Shown here piece after piece: positions 1 through 8,599 of a DNA stretch of 64,000 nucleotides. Under the pieces are notes generated by a model that did no database searches, was not told the origin of the DNA, and worked only from the letters and a program-made list of their open reading frames with translations. The stretch is taken from NCBI RefSeq assembly GCF_900465315.1, contig NZ_UBIX01000004.1, one strand, 5' to 3'. How positions within the stretch are numbered: the first letter of the stretch is position 1; every line of letters begins with the position of its first letter. This DNA comes from Asaia bogorensis_B. GTDB lineage: Bacteria; Pseudomonadota; Alphaproteobacteria; Acetobacterales; Acetobacteraceae. Position numbers and translations under genes: made by a program.

Positions 1-38
1 GCTTTCCCGAGGAGGCCATCAGAAGCGGCTTTGACCGA

Positions 39-539
39 TCAGCCTTTCTGACACGTTGCGCACAGCCCTTCGATCTCGACCGTGGACTGGTGCGGCCTGA
101 ACCCGATCTTTGCGGCAGCACGCGCAATGGCGTGGGAGATCTCGCTATCTTCCACCTCGCTCACCATGCCGCAGCCACTGCAGATCAGAAACTGGGCGCG
201 ATGGCCGCACCCGTGACCATGATGACACTCCAGACGATGCGCGCAGCCAATGAAGGCGCTCATACGCTCGATACGATGGATCAGCCCTTGCGCGAGCAGG
301 AAGTCGAGTGCCCGATAGACAGTGGGTGGGGCGGCATTGCGCTGATACTGCCTGAGATGGTCGAGTATCTCATAGGCGCCTACCGGCTTGCTGCTTTCCA
401 GAATAAGGCCGAGCACCAGCCGTCTGGTTTCTGTCAGGCGGCTGGCACGCGTCGCGCAGAAAGACGCTGCACGGTCCAGCAGGGCCTGTGTGTCTGCCGA
501 AAACGCGGGCTGATCTGTCGTTGCCGTAAGGGTGAGCAT
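39..539 (-). CDS. zur: Zinc uptake regulator Zur (Fur family)
   Basis: A 166-residue Fur-family repressor. The N-terminal winged helix covers roughly residues 35-95. The dimerisation half carries a His/Cys-rich stretch near residues 105-125 (HHGHGCGH, then CSGCG) and a C-terminal CATC pair, which together fit the structural and regulatory zinc sites. An AAGGA ribosome site sits about 8 bases before the ATG. The gene diverges from znuACB with a Zur-type palindrome between them, which separates Zur from Fur, Mur or PerR. Expected role: with zinc bound, it represses the importer. Confidence 0.93.
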   Translation of the reverse strand: MLTLTATTDQPAFSADTQALLDRAASFCATRASRLTETRRLVLGLILESSKPVGAYEILDHLRQYQRNAAPPTVYRALDFLLAQGLIHRIERMSAFIGCAHRLECHHGHGCGHRAQFLICSGCGMVSEVEDSEISHAIARAAAKIGFRPHQSTVEIEGLCATCQKG

Positions 540-602
540 CTGGAAATTCCTTTTCCGGCTTGTCCTGACCAGAGTTCCGCCTCTATATCGCGTATCCCAG
601 TC

Positions 603-615
603 GTTATAATATAAC
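603..615. promoter_or_regulatory. Zur operator (perfect palindrome)
   Basis: GTTATAATATAAC reads as GTTATA-A-TATAAC, a perfect inverted repeat around one central base, in the 90-base divergent region between zur and znuA. It matches the known alpha/gammaproteobacterial Zur box core. It ends 14 bases before the proposed TTG start of znuA, so bound Zur would cover the znuA promoter or start region. Confidence 0.85.
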
Positions 616-629
616 TAAAGGCGACTTTT

Positions 630-1538
630 TTGCGCCAGCTTCTGCTCATCATGCTCTGTGCCCTCGCCCTGCACGGCCTTGCCGGAACCAGCCGGGCGCA
701 GTCTGCTGCCGGTACACCGGTCGCGACGCAGCCGCCCAAGGCCCAGATTTTCTGTGCCGAAGCGCTCTGGTGCGATCTCGCCACGGGGCTGGGGGGGGAT
801 TCTGTCAGCCCTGCCAGTGTCCTGACCTCACCGCGCATCGACCCGCATGATTTTCAGGTCACGCCTGATATGGCGCTTACTCTGGCGCAATCCAGTCTCG
901 TAGTGATGACGGGCGGCCATTATGATGACTGGATGACCCCACTGCTGGATGCCCAGCCCAATGCGGCGCGTCGTGTCATATCGGCATTCGATCTTGCGGG
1001 GTTAAAGCCGGGTGACAACCCGCATCTTTTCGATGACCCCGAGGCTGTCGGCCGGGTGGTGGATGCCCTTGCCCGTGACCTTGCTGCGCTGCTTCCCCAC
1101 AAGGCAGACGATATTGCCGCCGCACAGGCGCGGTTTCACCAGATGCTCGATGGCTTCAATGCCCGGCTGAAAATCTTGCATCCCCGCACGCAGGGCATGA
1201 AGATTGCTGTTACCGAGCCCGTTGGGGGACCTCTTTTTGCAGCGCTTGGTCTGGAGATTATCGATCCGGACTTTGCGCTGGCGGTCATGAATCATGTTGA
1301 TCCTGCGCCGCGCGATGTGGCGCGGCTGGAAGAGGCCCTCCAGCAGAAGGCCGTCAAGGCGCTTGTCATCAACCCGGCGGTCGAAACGCCGTCCATCTCA
1401 CGCCTGATCGCGCTGGCCCATCGCTCCGGTATTGCTGTCGTGGCCTTTGACGAATTTCCTGCCCCCCCTCTGCTGTGGCAGGACTGGATGACCGTGCGGC
1501 TCAACCGGCTTTCAGCTGCGCTGGACATTCGTAACTGA
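630..1538 (+). CDS. znuA: Zinc ABC transporter, periplasmic binding protein
   Basis: A 302-residue cluster A-I metal-binding protein with a signal peptide ending near residue 24 (SRAQ). Likely zinc ligands are His73 (DPHDF), His97 (GGHYDD) and His132 (NPHLF). The long His-rich loop of many ZnuA proteins is absent. The start is a TTG at 630 or an ATG at 651; the TTG gives the better signal peptide. It delivers zinc to ZnuBC. The stop is followed at once by znuC, so the three genes form one operon under the Zur box. Confidence 0.92.
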   Translation: MRQLLLIMLCALALHGLAGTSRAQSAAGTPVATQPPKAQIFCAEALWCDLATGLGGDSVSPASVLTSPRIDPHDFQVTPDMALTLAQSSLVVMTGGHYDDWMTPLLDAQPNAARRVISAFDLAGLKPGDNPHLFDDPEAVGRVVDALARDLAALLPHKADDIAAAQARFHQMLDGFNARLKILHPRTQGMKIAVTEPVGGPLFAALGLEIIDPDFALAVMNHVDPAPRDVARLEEALQQKAVKALVINPAVETPSISRLIALAHRSGIAVVAFDEFPAPPLLWQDWMTVRLNRLSAALDIRN

Positions 1539-1544
1539 TTGGCC

Positions 1545-2222
1545 ATGACTGATCTGCCCGATGCCCTGACCCTGCATGATGTGACCCTGGCCCATGGCAG
1601 CCGGGTCCTGTTTGCGCAGGCAAATCTCGCCTTGCCGGCTGGAAGCTTCACCGTGCTGGATGGGGCGAACGGTCATGGCAAGACGACATTGCTGCGCGCG
1701 TTACTTGGCCTGCACCGCCCTCAGCAGGGGCGAATTGAAGTGCTGGGTCGCAATCCTGCCGCCATAAGGGGGCAGATCGGTTACCTGCCTCAGGATCGTC
1801 GTCTGCCTGCGCCGCAGATGACCGGCCATGCGCTCTTGGCGGCTTCATGGCGGGGGGCCTCTTTCGGCCTGCCGGGCTGGGGCGGGAAACTGAATGCCCG
1901 TATCGGGGCCGCTTTGACTCTCACAGGAGCCGAGGCCCTGGCCCGGCAACCGCTCAGCCAGCTTTCAGGTGGGGAGCGGCAACGGCTTTTCCTTGCCGAG
2001 GCCCTGCTGGATGGTCCGTCCTTTCTTGTTCTGGATGAACCATTGAGCGGTATGGATACGCAATGGCAGACGCGGATTTTATCCATGCTGCATGAACGAT
2101 GCCGCGAAACCGGCATGTCGGTTCTCATGTCCTGCCACGGGCTTGAAGCCGTCCGGCCCTTTGCCGATCATCTGCTCCGGATCAGTGGTCAGAAACTGGA
2201 GCTTCATGATGCTGCATTATGA
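1545..2222 (+). CDS. znuC: Zinc ABC transporter, ATP-binding protein
   Basis: ABC ATPase of about 225 residues. Walker A is GANGHGKT, the signature is LSGGERQR and Walker B is FLVLDEP. A TTG six bases upstream at 1539 directly abuts the znuA stop, but the ATG at 1545 is the more conventional start. It powers zinc import with ZnuB. Its 3' end overlaps znuB by 17 bases, indicating translational coupling. Confidence 0.92.
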   Translation: MTDLPDALTLHDVTLAHGSRVLFAQANLALPAGSFTVLDGANGHGKTTLLRALLGLHRPQQGRIEVLGRNPAAIRGQIGYLPQDRRLPAPQMTGHALLAASWRGASFGLPGWGGKLNARIGAALTLTGAEALARQPLSQLSGGERQRLFLAEALLDGPSFLVLDEPLSGMDTQWQTRILSMLHERCRETGMSVLMSCHGLEAVRPFADHLLRISGQKLELHDAAL

Positions 2223-3042
2223 GTTCATGCAGAATGCCTTCATGGCGTCGGGTGTCGTGGCAGTTCTGTGCGGTCTGGTCGGGTGGTTTCTGGTGTTGCG
2301 CGGCCAGAGTTTTGCGGGGCATGCGCTCTCGCATATCGGCTTTGCAGGGGCCACTGGTGCCGTACTTATCGGCATGACGCCTTTGACAGGCATGGTGCTC
2401 TCTGCTCTGGCGGCAGGGCTGGTGCTCGGCTGGGAGCCGCAGGGCGATCTGCGGGCCAATGCGGCGAGCGCCAGTCAGCGGGACAGCGTGATCGGTCTTG
2501 TACTGGCTGCCAGCCTCGGGCTTGGTCTGCTGTTCCTGCAAATGGCCCATACCCCTGCCAGCAGCACTACGGCCCTGCTTTTTGGCAATGTGCTTGGTGT
2601 GGACCGGGCGACCCTGCGTATGTTGCTGGCGCTTGGGGGTGTGTCTCTGGCCGGGCTTTGCGTGCTGGGTCGGCCCTTGCTGTTTGCCAGCCTCGACCCC
2701 GACCTCGCAGCAGCCAGAGGCGTGCGCCTGCGCGTCGTGGCCTGCGGCTTCATGATGCTGGTAGCGCTGGCTACTGCCATAGGCTCGCGCACGATCGGGA
2801 TTCTGCTGGTGTTCAGCCTGCTGGTCGGGCCCGCCTCATGCACCCTGCGCCTTGGTCTCTCACCTTGGGCAGGGCTATTGGTTTCCGCACTTCTGGCCCT
2901 GGCCCTGTCCTGGGGCGGCCTTGTCGTGGCCTGGTATACCGGGGTGCCGGTCTCGTTCTGCATCAGTGCGGGGGCAGCGCTTTGCTATCTGCTGGCGCGG
3001 GCGATCGCCAGCCGCGGGCTTATCGCAGCTGCGCGTTCATGA
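2206..3042 (+). CDS. znuB: Zinc ABC transporter, membrane permease
   Basis: Polytopic inner-membrane protein of 278 residues from the ATG at 2206. The open frame extends back to 2092, but that part lies inside znuC and lacks family similarity. Hydrophobic segments alternate through the whole length, as in the ABC-3 family; the opening GQSFAGHALSHIGFAG stretch is typical of ZnuB/MntB permeases. It is the third gene of the Zur-controlled importer. Confidence 0.92.
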   Translation: MMLHYEFMQNAFMASGVVAVLCGLVGWFLVLRGQSFAGHALSHIGFAGATGAVLIGMTPLTGMVLSALAAGLVLGWEPQGDLRANAASASQRDSVIGLVLAASLGLGLLFLQMAHTPASSTTALLFGNVLGVDRATLRMLLALGGVSLAGLCVLGRPLLFASLDPDLAAARGVRLRVVACGFMMLVALATAIGSRTIGILLVFSLLVGPASCTLRLGLSPWAGLLVSALLALALSWGGLVVAWYTGVPVSFCISAGAALCYLLARAIASRGLIAAARS

Positions 3043-3178
3043 TCCGGGCTGTACCGCAGAGGCAATCTGGGCAAGGTGCCCAGGGTCGGGAGAGACTTAT
3101 CGTCCGAGACTGGATTTTCCACGTGTTATCGTAATGAATCGGACTATCACCCGGCTGTAGACGATCTGGCTCTGGCGA

Positions 3179-3304
3179 TCAGTCCAGGTGCCAGTCGAGC
3201 ACCATGATACCCACCACGAATACCGCAAGCACAATATGCATGATGATCAGTTCACGCATATTGATTGTGGGTACATCTGGTTTGGGCTTGTGCGGCTTTG
3301 CCAT
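3179..3304 (-). CDS. Small single-pass membrane protein (41 aa)
   Basis: A 41-codon minus-strand frame with an excellent ribosome site (AAGGAG six bases before ATG). The first 19 residues are basic and proline-rich (MAKPHKPKPDVP), followed by one hydrophobic segment of about 17 residues (LIIMHIVLAVFVVGIMVL) and a short charged tail. That layout is what a one-span membrane peptide gives. It diverges from the sugar porter. I do not recognise the family and propose no function. The ribosome site and sensible topology are the reasons to call it. Confidence 0.65.
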   Translation of the reverse strand: MAKPHKPKPDVPTINMRELIIMHIVLAVFVVGIMVLDWHLD

Positions 3305-3371
3305 GAATGGCTCCTTGTTGTTTTTTGCGCGCCAATCTTAAACCAGTTTGCTGGTCTTCAGTTATATCGTC

Positions 3372-4853
3372 ATGAAAAATAATTCAGAGACAACTGACGC
3401 CGGGACGATTCCTCATGACGAACATCCGATCGAGGTCTCTCCCTATGCACGATATATCCTGATTCTGGCGGCCGTGGTCGCTGCAATCTGTGGTGGTCTG
3501 TATGGCTACGATACCGGGATTATTTCCGGTGCGCTGCTGCTCATCTCCGATGATTTTCATCTCAGCAGTACCATGCAGGAAATGGTAGCTTCGGCGATTC
3601 TGGCAGGCGCCATTCTCGGCGCTCTGGCAGCCGGGTCCTTTTCCGAGAAATACGGACGACGCGCCTGCGTAACGCTGGTCAGCGGCGTGTTCGTGCTCGG
3701 GGCGCTGGCCTGCGCCTTTTCGCCTGATGTCTGGCTGCTGATCGTTTCACGCGTCTTCCTCGGCTTCGCCGTGGGCGGGTCCACGCAGGTCGTGCCGATG
3801 TATATTTCGGAGCTCGCACCGGCGGAGAAGCGCGGCACACTGGTCACAATGTTCAATGTGGCCATCGGGCTTGGCATCCTTCTGGCCAACATCATCGGCT
3901 ATACCGAGCGTGAGGCCTGGGGCTGGCGCCCGATGGTGGGCCTTGCCGCCGTGCCTGCTGCCATTGTCTTTGTCTCCATGTTCTTCATGCCCAAGAGCCC
4001 ACGCTGGACTGCTGAAAATGAAGGCATGAAGCGCGCTATCATCGAGCTTGGGCGCATCCGTACATCGAAAAAGGTGATCCGCAAGGAAGTGCGCGAAATG
4101 CGCGAAAACGCGGAATCCGCCGATCCGCGCAATCGTGGCTGGAAGGGACTGTTCCGGCCCTGGGTGCGTCCGGCCCTTGTTGCCGCTCTGGGCGTGGCCT
4201 TCTTCACCCAGTGCGGCGGTCTGGAAATGATGATCTATTATGCGCCGACCTTTCTGCGCGACGCTGGATTCGGCGCTTCATCGGCGCTTATGGCCTCGCT
4301 GGGTGTGGCCATCACCTATTGCATCATGACCTTCATCGGCTGTCTGATTGTCGACCGGGTTGGTCGCCGTCGCCTCATGCTGATCATGGGGCCGGGTTCC
4401 ATTGTCAGTCTGATTGGTCTTGGCATTGTCTTTGCCATGCACCCTGCCGCAGGCAGCGTGGGCTCCTATCTGGTGATCGTGTTCCTGCTGCTGTTCATGG
4501 CATTCAATTCGGGCGGCATCCAGGTCTGCGGCTGGCTGCTTGGCGCCGAGATGTTCCCGCTTTCCATGCGTGGTCAGGCCACCAGCCTTCATGCTGCAAC
4601 GCTCTGGGGCTCTGACCTGCTGGTGACGGGCACGGCGCTGACGCTGGTGCAGCTCATCACGCTGGGTGGCACCATGTGGTTCTATGCGGCGGTCAATCTG
4701 GCCTCGGTGGCGTTCATCTTCTTCTTCGTGCCAGAAACAGCCGGCGCCACGCTTGAGGATATCGAGCTCGCCCTGCACGAAAAGCGCTTTCGCCCCAGCA
4801 GGGGGCAGACACGCATCGTTTCTGAGGATGCTCAGGAAGAGGTAGCCGCCTGA
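3372..4853 (+). CDS. Sugar:proton symporter, MFS sugar porter family
   Basis: About 493 residues with twelve predicted helices. Sugar-porter signatures are present: GYDTGIISGALL in helix 1, EKYGRR between helices 2 and 3, PMYISELAPAEKRG after helix 4, DRVGRRRL between helices 8 and 9 and PETAGATLEDIE at the end. It should import a hexose or pentose with protons, but the substrate cannot be read from sequence. The ATG at 3372 is preferred over the upstream TTG at 3348. No strong ribosome site is seen for either. Confidence 0.88.
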   Translation: MKNNSETTDAGTIPHDEHPIEVSPYARYILILAAVVAAICGGLYGYDTGIISGALLLISDDFHLSSTMQEMVASAILAGAILGALAAGSFSEKYGRRACVTLVSGVFVLGALACAFSPDVWLLIVSRVFLGFAVGGSTQVVPMYISELAPAEKRGTLVTMFNVAIGLGILLANIIGYTEREAWGWRPMVGLAAVPAAIVFVSMFFMPKSPRWTAENEGMKRAIIELGRIRTSKKVIRKEVREMRENAESADPRNRGWKGLFRPWVRPALVAALGVAFFTQCGGLEMMIYYAPTFLRDAGFGASSALMASLGVAITYCIMTFIGCLIVDRVGRRRLMLIMGPGSIVSLIGLGIVFAMHPAAGSVGSYLVIVFLLLFMAFNSGGIQVCGWLLGAEMFPLSMRGQATSLHAATLWGSDLLVTGTALTLVQLITLGGTMWFYAAVNLASVAFIFFFVPETAGATLEDIELALHEKRFRPSRGQTRIVSEDAQEEVAA

Positions 4854-4890
4854 GCCATACAGCTTCAGGAGGGTAGTTCGGATGACGACG

Positions 4891-4924
4891 GGGGTGGCCT
4901 TTCAGGGAGGGGCCACCCCTTTTT
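4891..4924 (+). terminator. Rho-independent terminator after sugar porter
   Basis: A 9-bp stem (GGGGTGGCC at 4891-4899 with GGCCACCCC at 4911-4919) is followed by five T residues. It lies 37 bases after the transporter stop. Confidence 0.9.
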
Positions 4925-5047
4925 CGTGAAACTGGCATTGCGCCGCAGAAATCGCTAAAAGCGGGCTCTGAATGACGATTGCCCATTCGACCGCAACGCC
5001 TGCACGCCAGGGAAATCCATGCGGATCGGGCGAGAAGTAGGATCAAG

Positions 5048-5917
5048 ATGAGCTGGCTGACCGAATACGTTCGACCGAAAATCCGTGGCCTTCTGCAGCG
5101 CGAAGTGCCGGAGAATTTGTGGACCAGCTGTGAGTCCTGCTCGCAGATGATCCTGATCAAGGATCTCGAGAAGGCCCAGCGCGTCTGCCCCCATTGCGGC
5201 CATCATGGCAAGGCGCTGGCCAATGAGCGCCTTCAGTGGACCTTCGATGACGGCAAATACACAAAGATCGAGCTGCCCAAGGTTCCCAGCGATCCGCTCG
5301 GCTTTCGTGACCAGAAGAAATATGCCGACCGCCTGAAGGACGCCAAGACCAAGACCCATCTTGATGAGTCCCTGGCTGTGGCCCACGGCAAGATCGGTGG
5401 TCATGATGCGGTTGTGGCCGTCATGGCCTATGAATTCATGGCAGGCACCATGGGCACGGCTCTTGGCGAAGCCTTCATCGCGGCCTGCCGTCTGGCCGTG
5501 CTGCAGAAGGCGGCACTGGTGATCTACACCGCCTCGGGTGGTGCCCGCATGCAGGAGGGCGTTCTGTCGCTCATGCAGATGCCGCGCACGACCATTGGCG
5601 TCGAGATGCTCAAGGATGCCGGTCTGCCCTATATCGTTGTGCTGACCAACCCGACGACGGGCGGTGTCTCGGCTTCATTCGCCATGCTGGGCGATGTGCA
5701 GATTGCCGAACCTGAGGCGCTGATTGCCTTTACCGGCCCTCGCGTCATTCAGGATACGGTGCGCGAGAAGCTGCCCGAGGGCTTCCAGCGTTCCGAGTAT
5801 CTGCGTGACCACGGCATGGTGGACATGGTTGTGGCGCGTCCCGAGCTTCAGACCATGCTTGGCCGTCTGATTGGCATGATGATGAACAAGCCTGCTGCTG
5901 CTTCTGAAGCAGCCTGA
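5048..5917 (+). CDS. accD: Acetyl-CoA carboxylase carboxyltransferase beta subunit
   Basis: 289 residues from the ATG at 5048. The frame runs back to 4979 without family similarity. An N-terminal zinc ribbon has Cys28, Cys31, Cys47 and Cys50, followed by the crotonase-like carboxyltransferase domain (GGARMQEG, TTGGVSASFAMLGD). With AccA it transfers carboxyl from biotin to acetyl-CoA for fatty acid synthesis. It is followed by folC, a gene order found in many proteobacteria. Confidence 0.95.
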   Translation: MSWLTEYVRPKIRGLLQREVPENLWTSCESCSQMILIKDLEKAQRVCPHCGHHGKALANERLQWTFDDGKYTKIELPKVPSDPLGFRDQKKYADRLKDAKTKTHLDESLAVAHGKIGGHDAVVAVMAYEFMAGTMGTALGEAFIAACRLAVLQKAALVIYTASGGARMQEGVLSLMQMPRTTIGVEMLKDAGLPYIVVLTNPTTGGVSASFAMLGDVQIAEPEALIAFTGPRVIQDTVREKLPEGFQRSEYLRDHGMVDMVVARPELQTMLGRLIGMMMNKPAAASEAA

Positions 5918-5937
5918 CGGGCTCTGCTCCCTGCTGG

Positions 5938-5968
5938 CCCCGTCCTGCGTAACAGGGCGGGGTTTTTT
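5938..5968 (+). terminator. Rho-independent terminator after accD
   Basis: A 10-bp stem with one G-T pair (CCCCGTCCTG with CAGGGCGGGG), a 5-base loop CGTAA and a T6 run. It sits between accD and folC, so folC is at least partly expressed separately or by readthrough. Confidence 0.88.
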
Positions 5969-5993
5969 CTTTCGCTCCCACACGGATTGACCC

Positions 5994-7307
5994 ATGACGA
6001 CCCAAGCCGCCCCGGCCAGACTCAGCGATGAATATGAGGGCCGGACCGGTGTCGTGCTGGCCCGTGTGCAGGCGCTTTACCCCAAGCTGATCGATCTCTC
6101 CCTCACCCGGCTGCATGCACTGCTCGACAAGCTGGGCAATCCTGAACGCGCGCTGCCGCCCGTCATTCACGTGGCCGGGACGAATGGCAAGGGCAGTACC
6201 TGCGCCACCTTGCGCGCTATAGCCGAAGAGGCCGGGCTGCGCGTTCATGTCATGACCAGCCCGCATCTGGTGGACGTGACGGAGCGGTTTCGCGTCGCGG
6301 GCACACTGGTGACCGAAGAGGCGCTGGTCGCGACACTGGAGGAAATCGAGCGCATCAATAATGGCGCGCCTATTACCGTGTTCGAGGTTCTGACGGCTGC
6401 GGGTCTGCTGCTGTTTGCACGAACACCTGCGGATCTGACGATTCTCGAAGTTGGTCTGGGCGGTCGTCTGGATGCGACCAATGTTGTTGCGTGCCCGATC
6501 GTGTGTGTGATCACGCCGGTCGATCTCGACCATCAGGCCTTTCTGGGTGAAACACTCGGCCTGATTGCTGCCGAGAAAGCTGGTATCATCAAGCCAGGTG
6601 TGCCGGTTGTATGCGCTCTCCAGCATGATGAGGCACGACGGGTGATCGAGGCTCAGGCCGCGTCCTGCAAGGCCCCGCTGTGGGAGGTTGGACGCGATGT
6701 AACCTGCGATCGTAATCCTGATGGCACCCTGACCTATCAGGATCCGCTCGGGGTGCTGTCACTGCCGGCACCGGGGCTGAAGGGTGTGCATCAGGTCGCG
6801 AATGCCACTCTGGCCGTGGCAGCCCTGCGGGCCAGCGGCTTCTCCCTGCCTGACCAGGCCTGGGCCGGAATCGCCCATACGCAATGGCCCGCCCGATTGC
6901 AGCGTCTGGAAGGCAGGCTTGCCGCCCTTTTGCCCGCGGGGTGGGAGTTGTGGCTTGATGGCGGGCATAATCCCAATGCTGGCGAAGCGCTCTCGGCCAC
7001 GTTGGCCGACTGGTCCGACCGTCCGCTGCATGTCATTGTCGGCATGAAGCAGAGCAAGGATGCTGCGGGTTTTCTCCGACCCGTACAGCGTCATGCGACG
7101 ACACTCCATGCCGTGGCAGAAGAGGGCCAGCACCTTGCTTTGCCCGTCGAAGCCATCATCGAGGCCTCAGGTGGTCATGCTGTTGCCGGGCCGACAATCG
7201 CAGCGGTCCTCCCCCGCTTCGAAGGGCCTCCATCACGGGTGCTGATCTGTGGCAGTCTCTATCTGGCAGGCGTGGTTCTGAGGCAGGATGGCACATTGCC
7301 TCGCTGA
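5994..7307 (+). CDS. folC: Bifunctional dihydrofolate synthase / folylpolyglutamate synthase
   Basis: 437 residues of the Mur-ligase superfamily. The ATP-binding loop is VAGTNGKGST (about residues 60-69), with the family motif GLGGRLDATN and a C-terminal ligase domain (LDGGHNPNAG). It adds glutamate to dihydropteroate and to reduced folates in the cytosol. It lies downstream of accD beyond a terminator. Confidence 0.94.
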   Translation: MTTQAAPARLSDEYEGRTGVVLARVQALYPKLIDLSLTRLHALLDKLGNPERALPPVIHVAGTNGKGSTCATLRAIAEEAGLRVHVMTSPHLVDVTERFRVAGTLVTEEALVATLEEIERINNGAPITVFEVLTAAGLLLFARTPADLTILEVGLGGRLDATNVVACPIVCVITPVDLDHQAFLGETLGLIAAEKAGIIKPGVPVVCALQHDEARRVIEAQAASCKAPLWEVGRDVTCDRNPDGTLTYQDPLGVLSLPAPGLKGVHQVANATLAVAALRASGFSLPDQAWAGIAHTQWPARLQRLEGRLAALLPAGWELWLDGGHNPNAGEALSATLADWSDRPLHVIVGMKQSKDAAGFLRPVQRHATTLHAVAEEGQHLALPVEAIIEASGGHAVAGPTIAAVLPRFEGPPSRVLICGSLYLAGVVLRQDGTLPR

Positions 7308-7588
7308 GATGTGTTCAGCGTCTGATCGCAGGGTAATGAGAGTATGGTGCTGCAAAATGAACCGTTGCGCCTCAATTGATTAGGACGAATTTTTATCGCG
7401 ATGCATCAGACTCAATGGTCATTGTATCTATTCGTCTAATAAAAACGAAAAAGAACAGGATGATGAATAATGAGTGCCAGCAGGTGCTCGTATATTTTAT
7501 GGCAATGATCAGGTAGAGCCATATCCACCCTGCCTCAGGGGCGACGAATGCAAGCGAGGCGCGCAAGGGCGGAATGGAGGAGTGAGAG
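7308..7588. other. A+T-rich intergenic region with inverted repeat
   Basis: The 281 bases upstream of the epimerase are much more A+T-rich than the flanks. ATTAGGACGAAT at 7379-7390 and ATTCGTCTAAT at 7430-7440 form an inverted repeat with one bulged base and a spacer of about 40 bases; TCAATTGA at 7372-7379 is a short palindrome. An 18-codon frame begins at the ATG at 7461, without further support. I read the region as a promoter or operator. Confidence 0.45.
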
Positions 7589-8578
7589 ATGCGTTACCTC
7601 GTAACCGGCGGGGCTGGGTTTGTAGGCAGCCATGCCGTGCTTGGCTTGCTGGATGCCGGGCACGAGGTCGTCGTTGTCGATAATCTCAGCACAGGCCATC
7701 TGGCGGCCGTGCCATCAGGTGTGGCGCTTCATCAGATCGATATGATGGATGCGCAGGCTCTGGACGCGGTAGTTGGCAGTCAGGATTTCGATGCGGCCCT
7801 GCATTTTGCGGCAATCTCACTCGTCGGTGAGAGCATGGCCGACCCTCTGCGCTACTTCGAGCAGAACTATATCTCGTCCCTCAACCTCATTCGCGCGCTG
7901 GTCAGGCATGATGTGCGCAAGCTTGTATTCTCCTCGACGGCTGCGCTTTTTGGCGGTCCTGAGCGTGATGCCCCGATACCGGAAAATGCGCCGGTCGATC
8001 CCGGCTCCCCCTATGGGGAGAGCAAATACATGATCGAGCGGGTCCTGCACTGGGCTGACCGCATTCACGGTTTGCGTAGCGCCTGCCTGCGCTATTTCAA
8101 TGCAGCCGGCGCCGATGTTCTGGGCCGCGCCGGGGAAGACCATCGGCCCGAGACGCATCTTGTGCCAATTGCCATCGACGCTGCCCTGGGGCGTCGCCCG
8201 CAACTGAGCGTTTTTGGTACCGACTATCCAACCCGTGATGGCACATGCGTGCGCGATTACCTGCACGTTGGCGATCTCTCGACCGCCTATGAATGTGCGC
8301 TCGCCAGCATCGATGATCGCAGCGTGCGCTACAACATCGGAAGCGGGCGCGGATTCTCCAATATCGAAGTCATCCGCGCCGTCGAGCGCGTCAGTGGTCG
8401 CAAGCTGCCATGGGACGCGGCACCGCGACGCGGGGGTGATCCGGCAACACTGATCGCCGACTCAGGCAGTTTCCGCACTGATACAGGCTGGACACCGCGG
8501 CTGTCGGATCTCGACACGATTGTCGAGACCGCCTTTCGCTGGCGCGAGGCGCATCCCCAGGGCTATTGCAGGGTATGA
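7589..8578 (+). CDS. galE: UDP-glucose 4-epimerase
   Basis: 329-residue extended short-chain dehydrogenase. The NAD-binding GGAGFVG is at residues 7-13, the catalytic SST near 115-117 and YxxxK is Tyr142/Lys146 (SPYGESKY). Residues around RYFNAAGAD and RDYLHVGDL are typical of GalE. It interconverts UDP-glucose and UDP-galactose for polysaccharide or lipopolysaccharide synthesis. A GGAGG ribosome site precedes the ATG. No other exopolysaccharide gene is adjacent, so a related NDP-sugar epimerase is possible. Confidence 0.85.
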   Translation: MRYLVTGGAGFVGSHAVLGLLDAGHEVVVVDNLSTGHLAAVPSGVALHQIDMMDAQALDAVVGSQDFDAALHFAAISLVGESMADPLRYFEQNYISSLNLIRALVRHDVRKLVFSSTAALFGGPERDAPIPENAPVDPGSPYGESKYMIERVLHWADRIHGLRSACLRYFNAAGADVLGRAGEDHRPETHLVPIAIDAALGRRPQLSVFGTDYPTRDGTCVRDYLHVGDLSTAYECALASIDDRSVRYNIGSGRGFSNIEVIRAVERVSGRKLPWDAAPRRGGDPATLIADSGSFRTDTGWTPRLSDLDTIVETAFRWREAHPQGYCRV

Positions 8579-8599
8579 CCAGCCCCAGATGCGCCTTCG

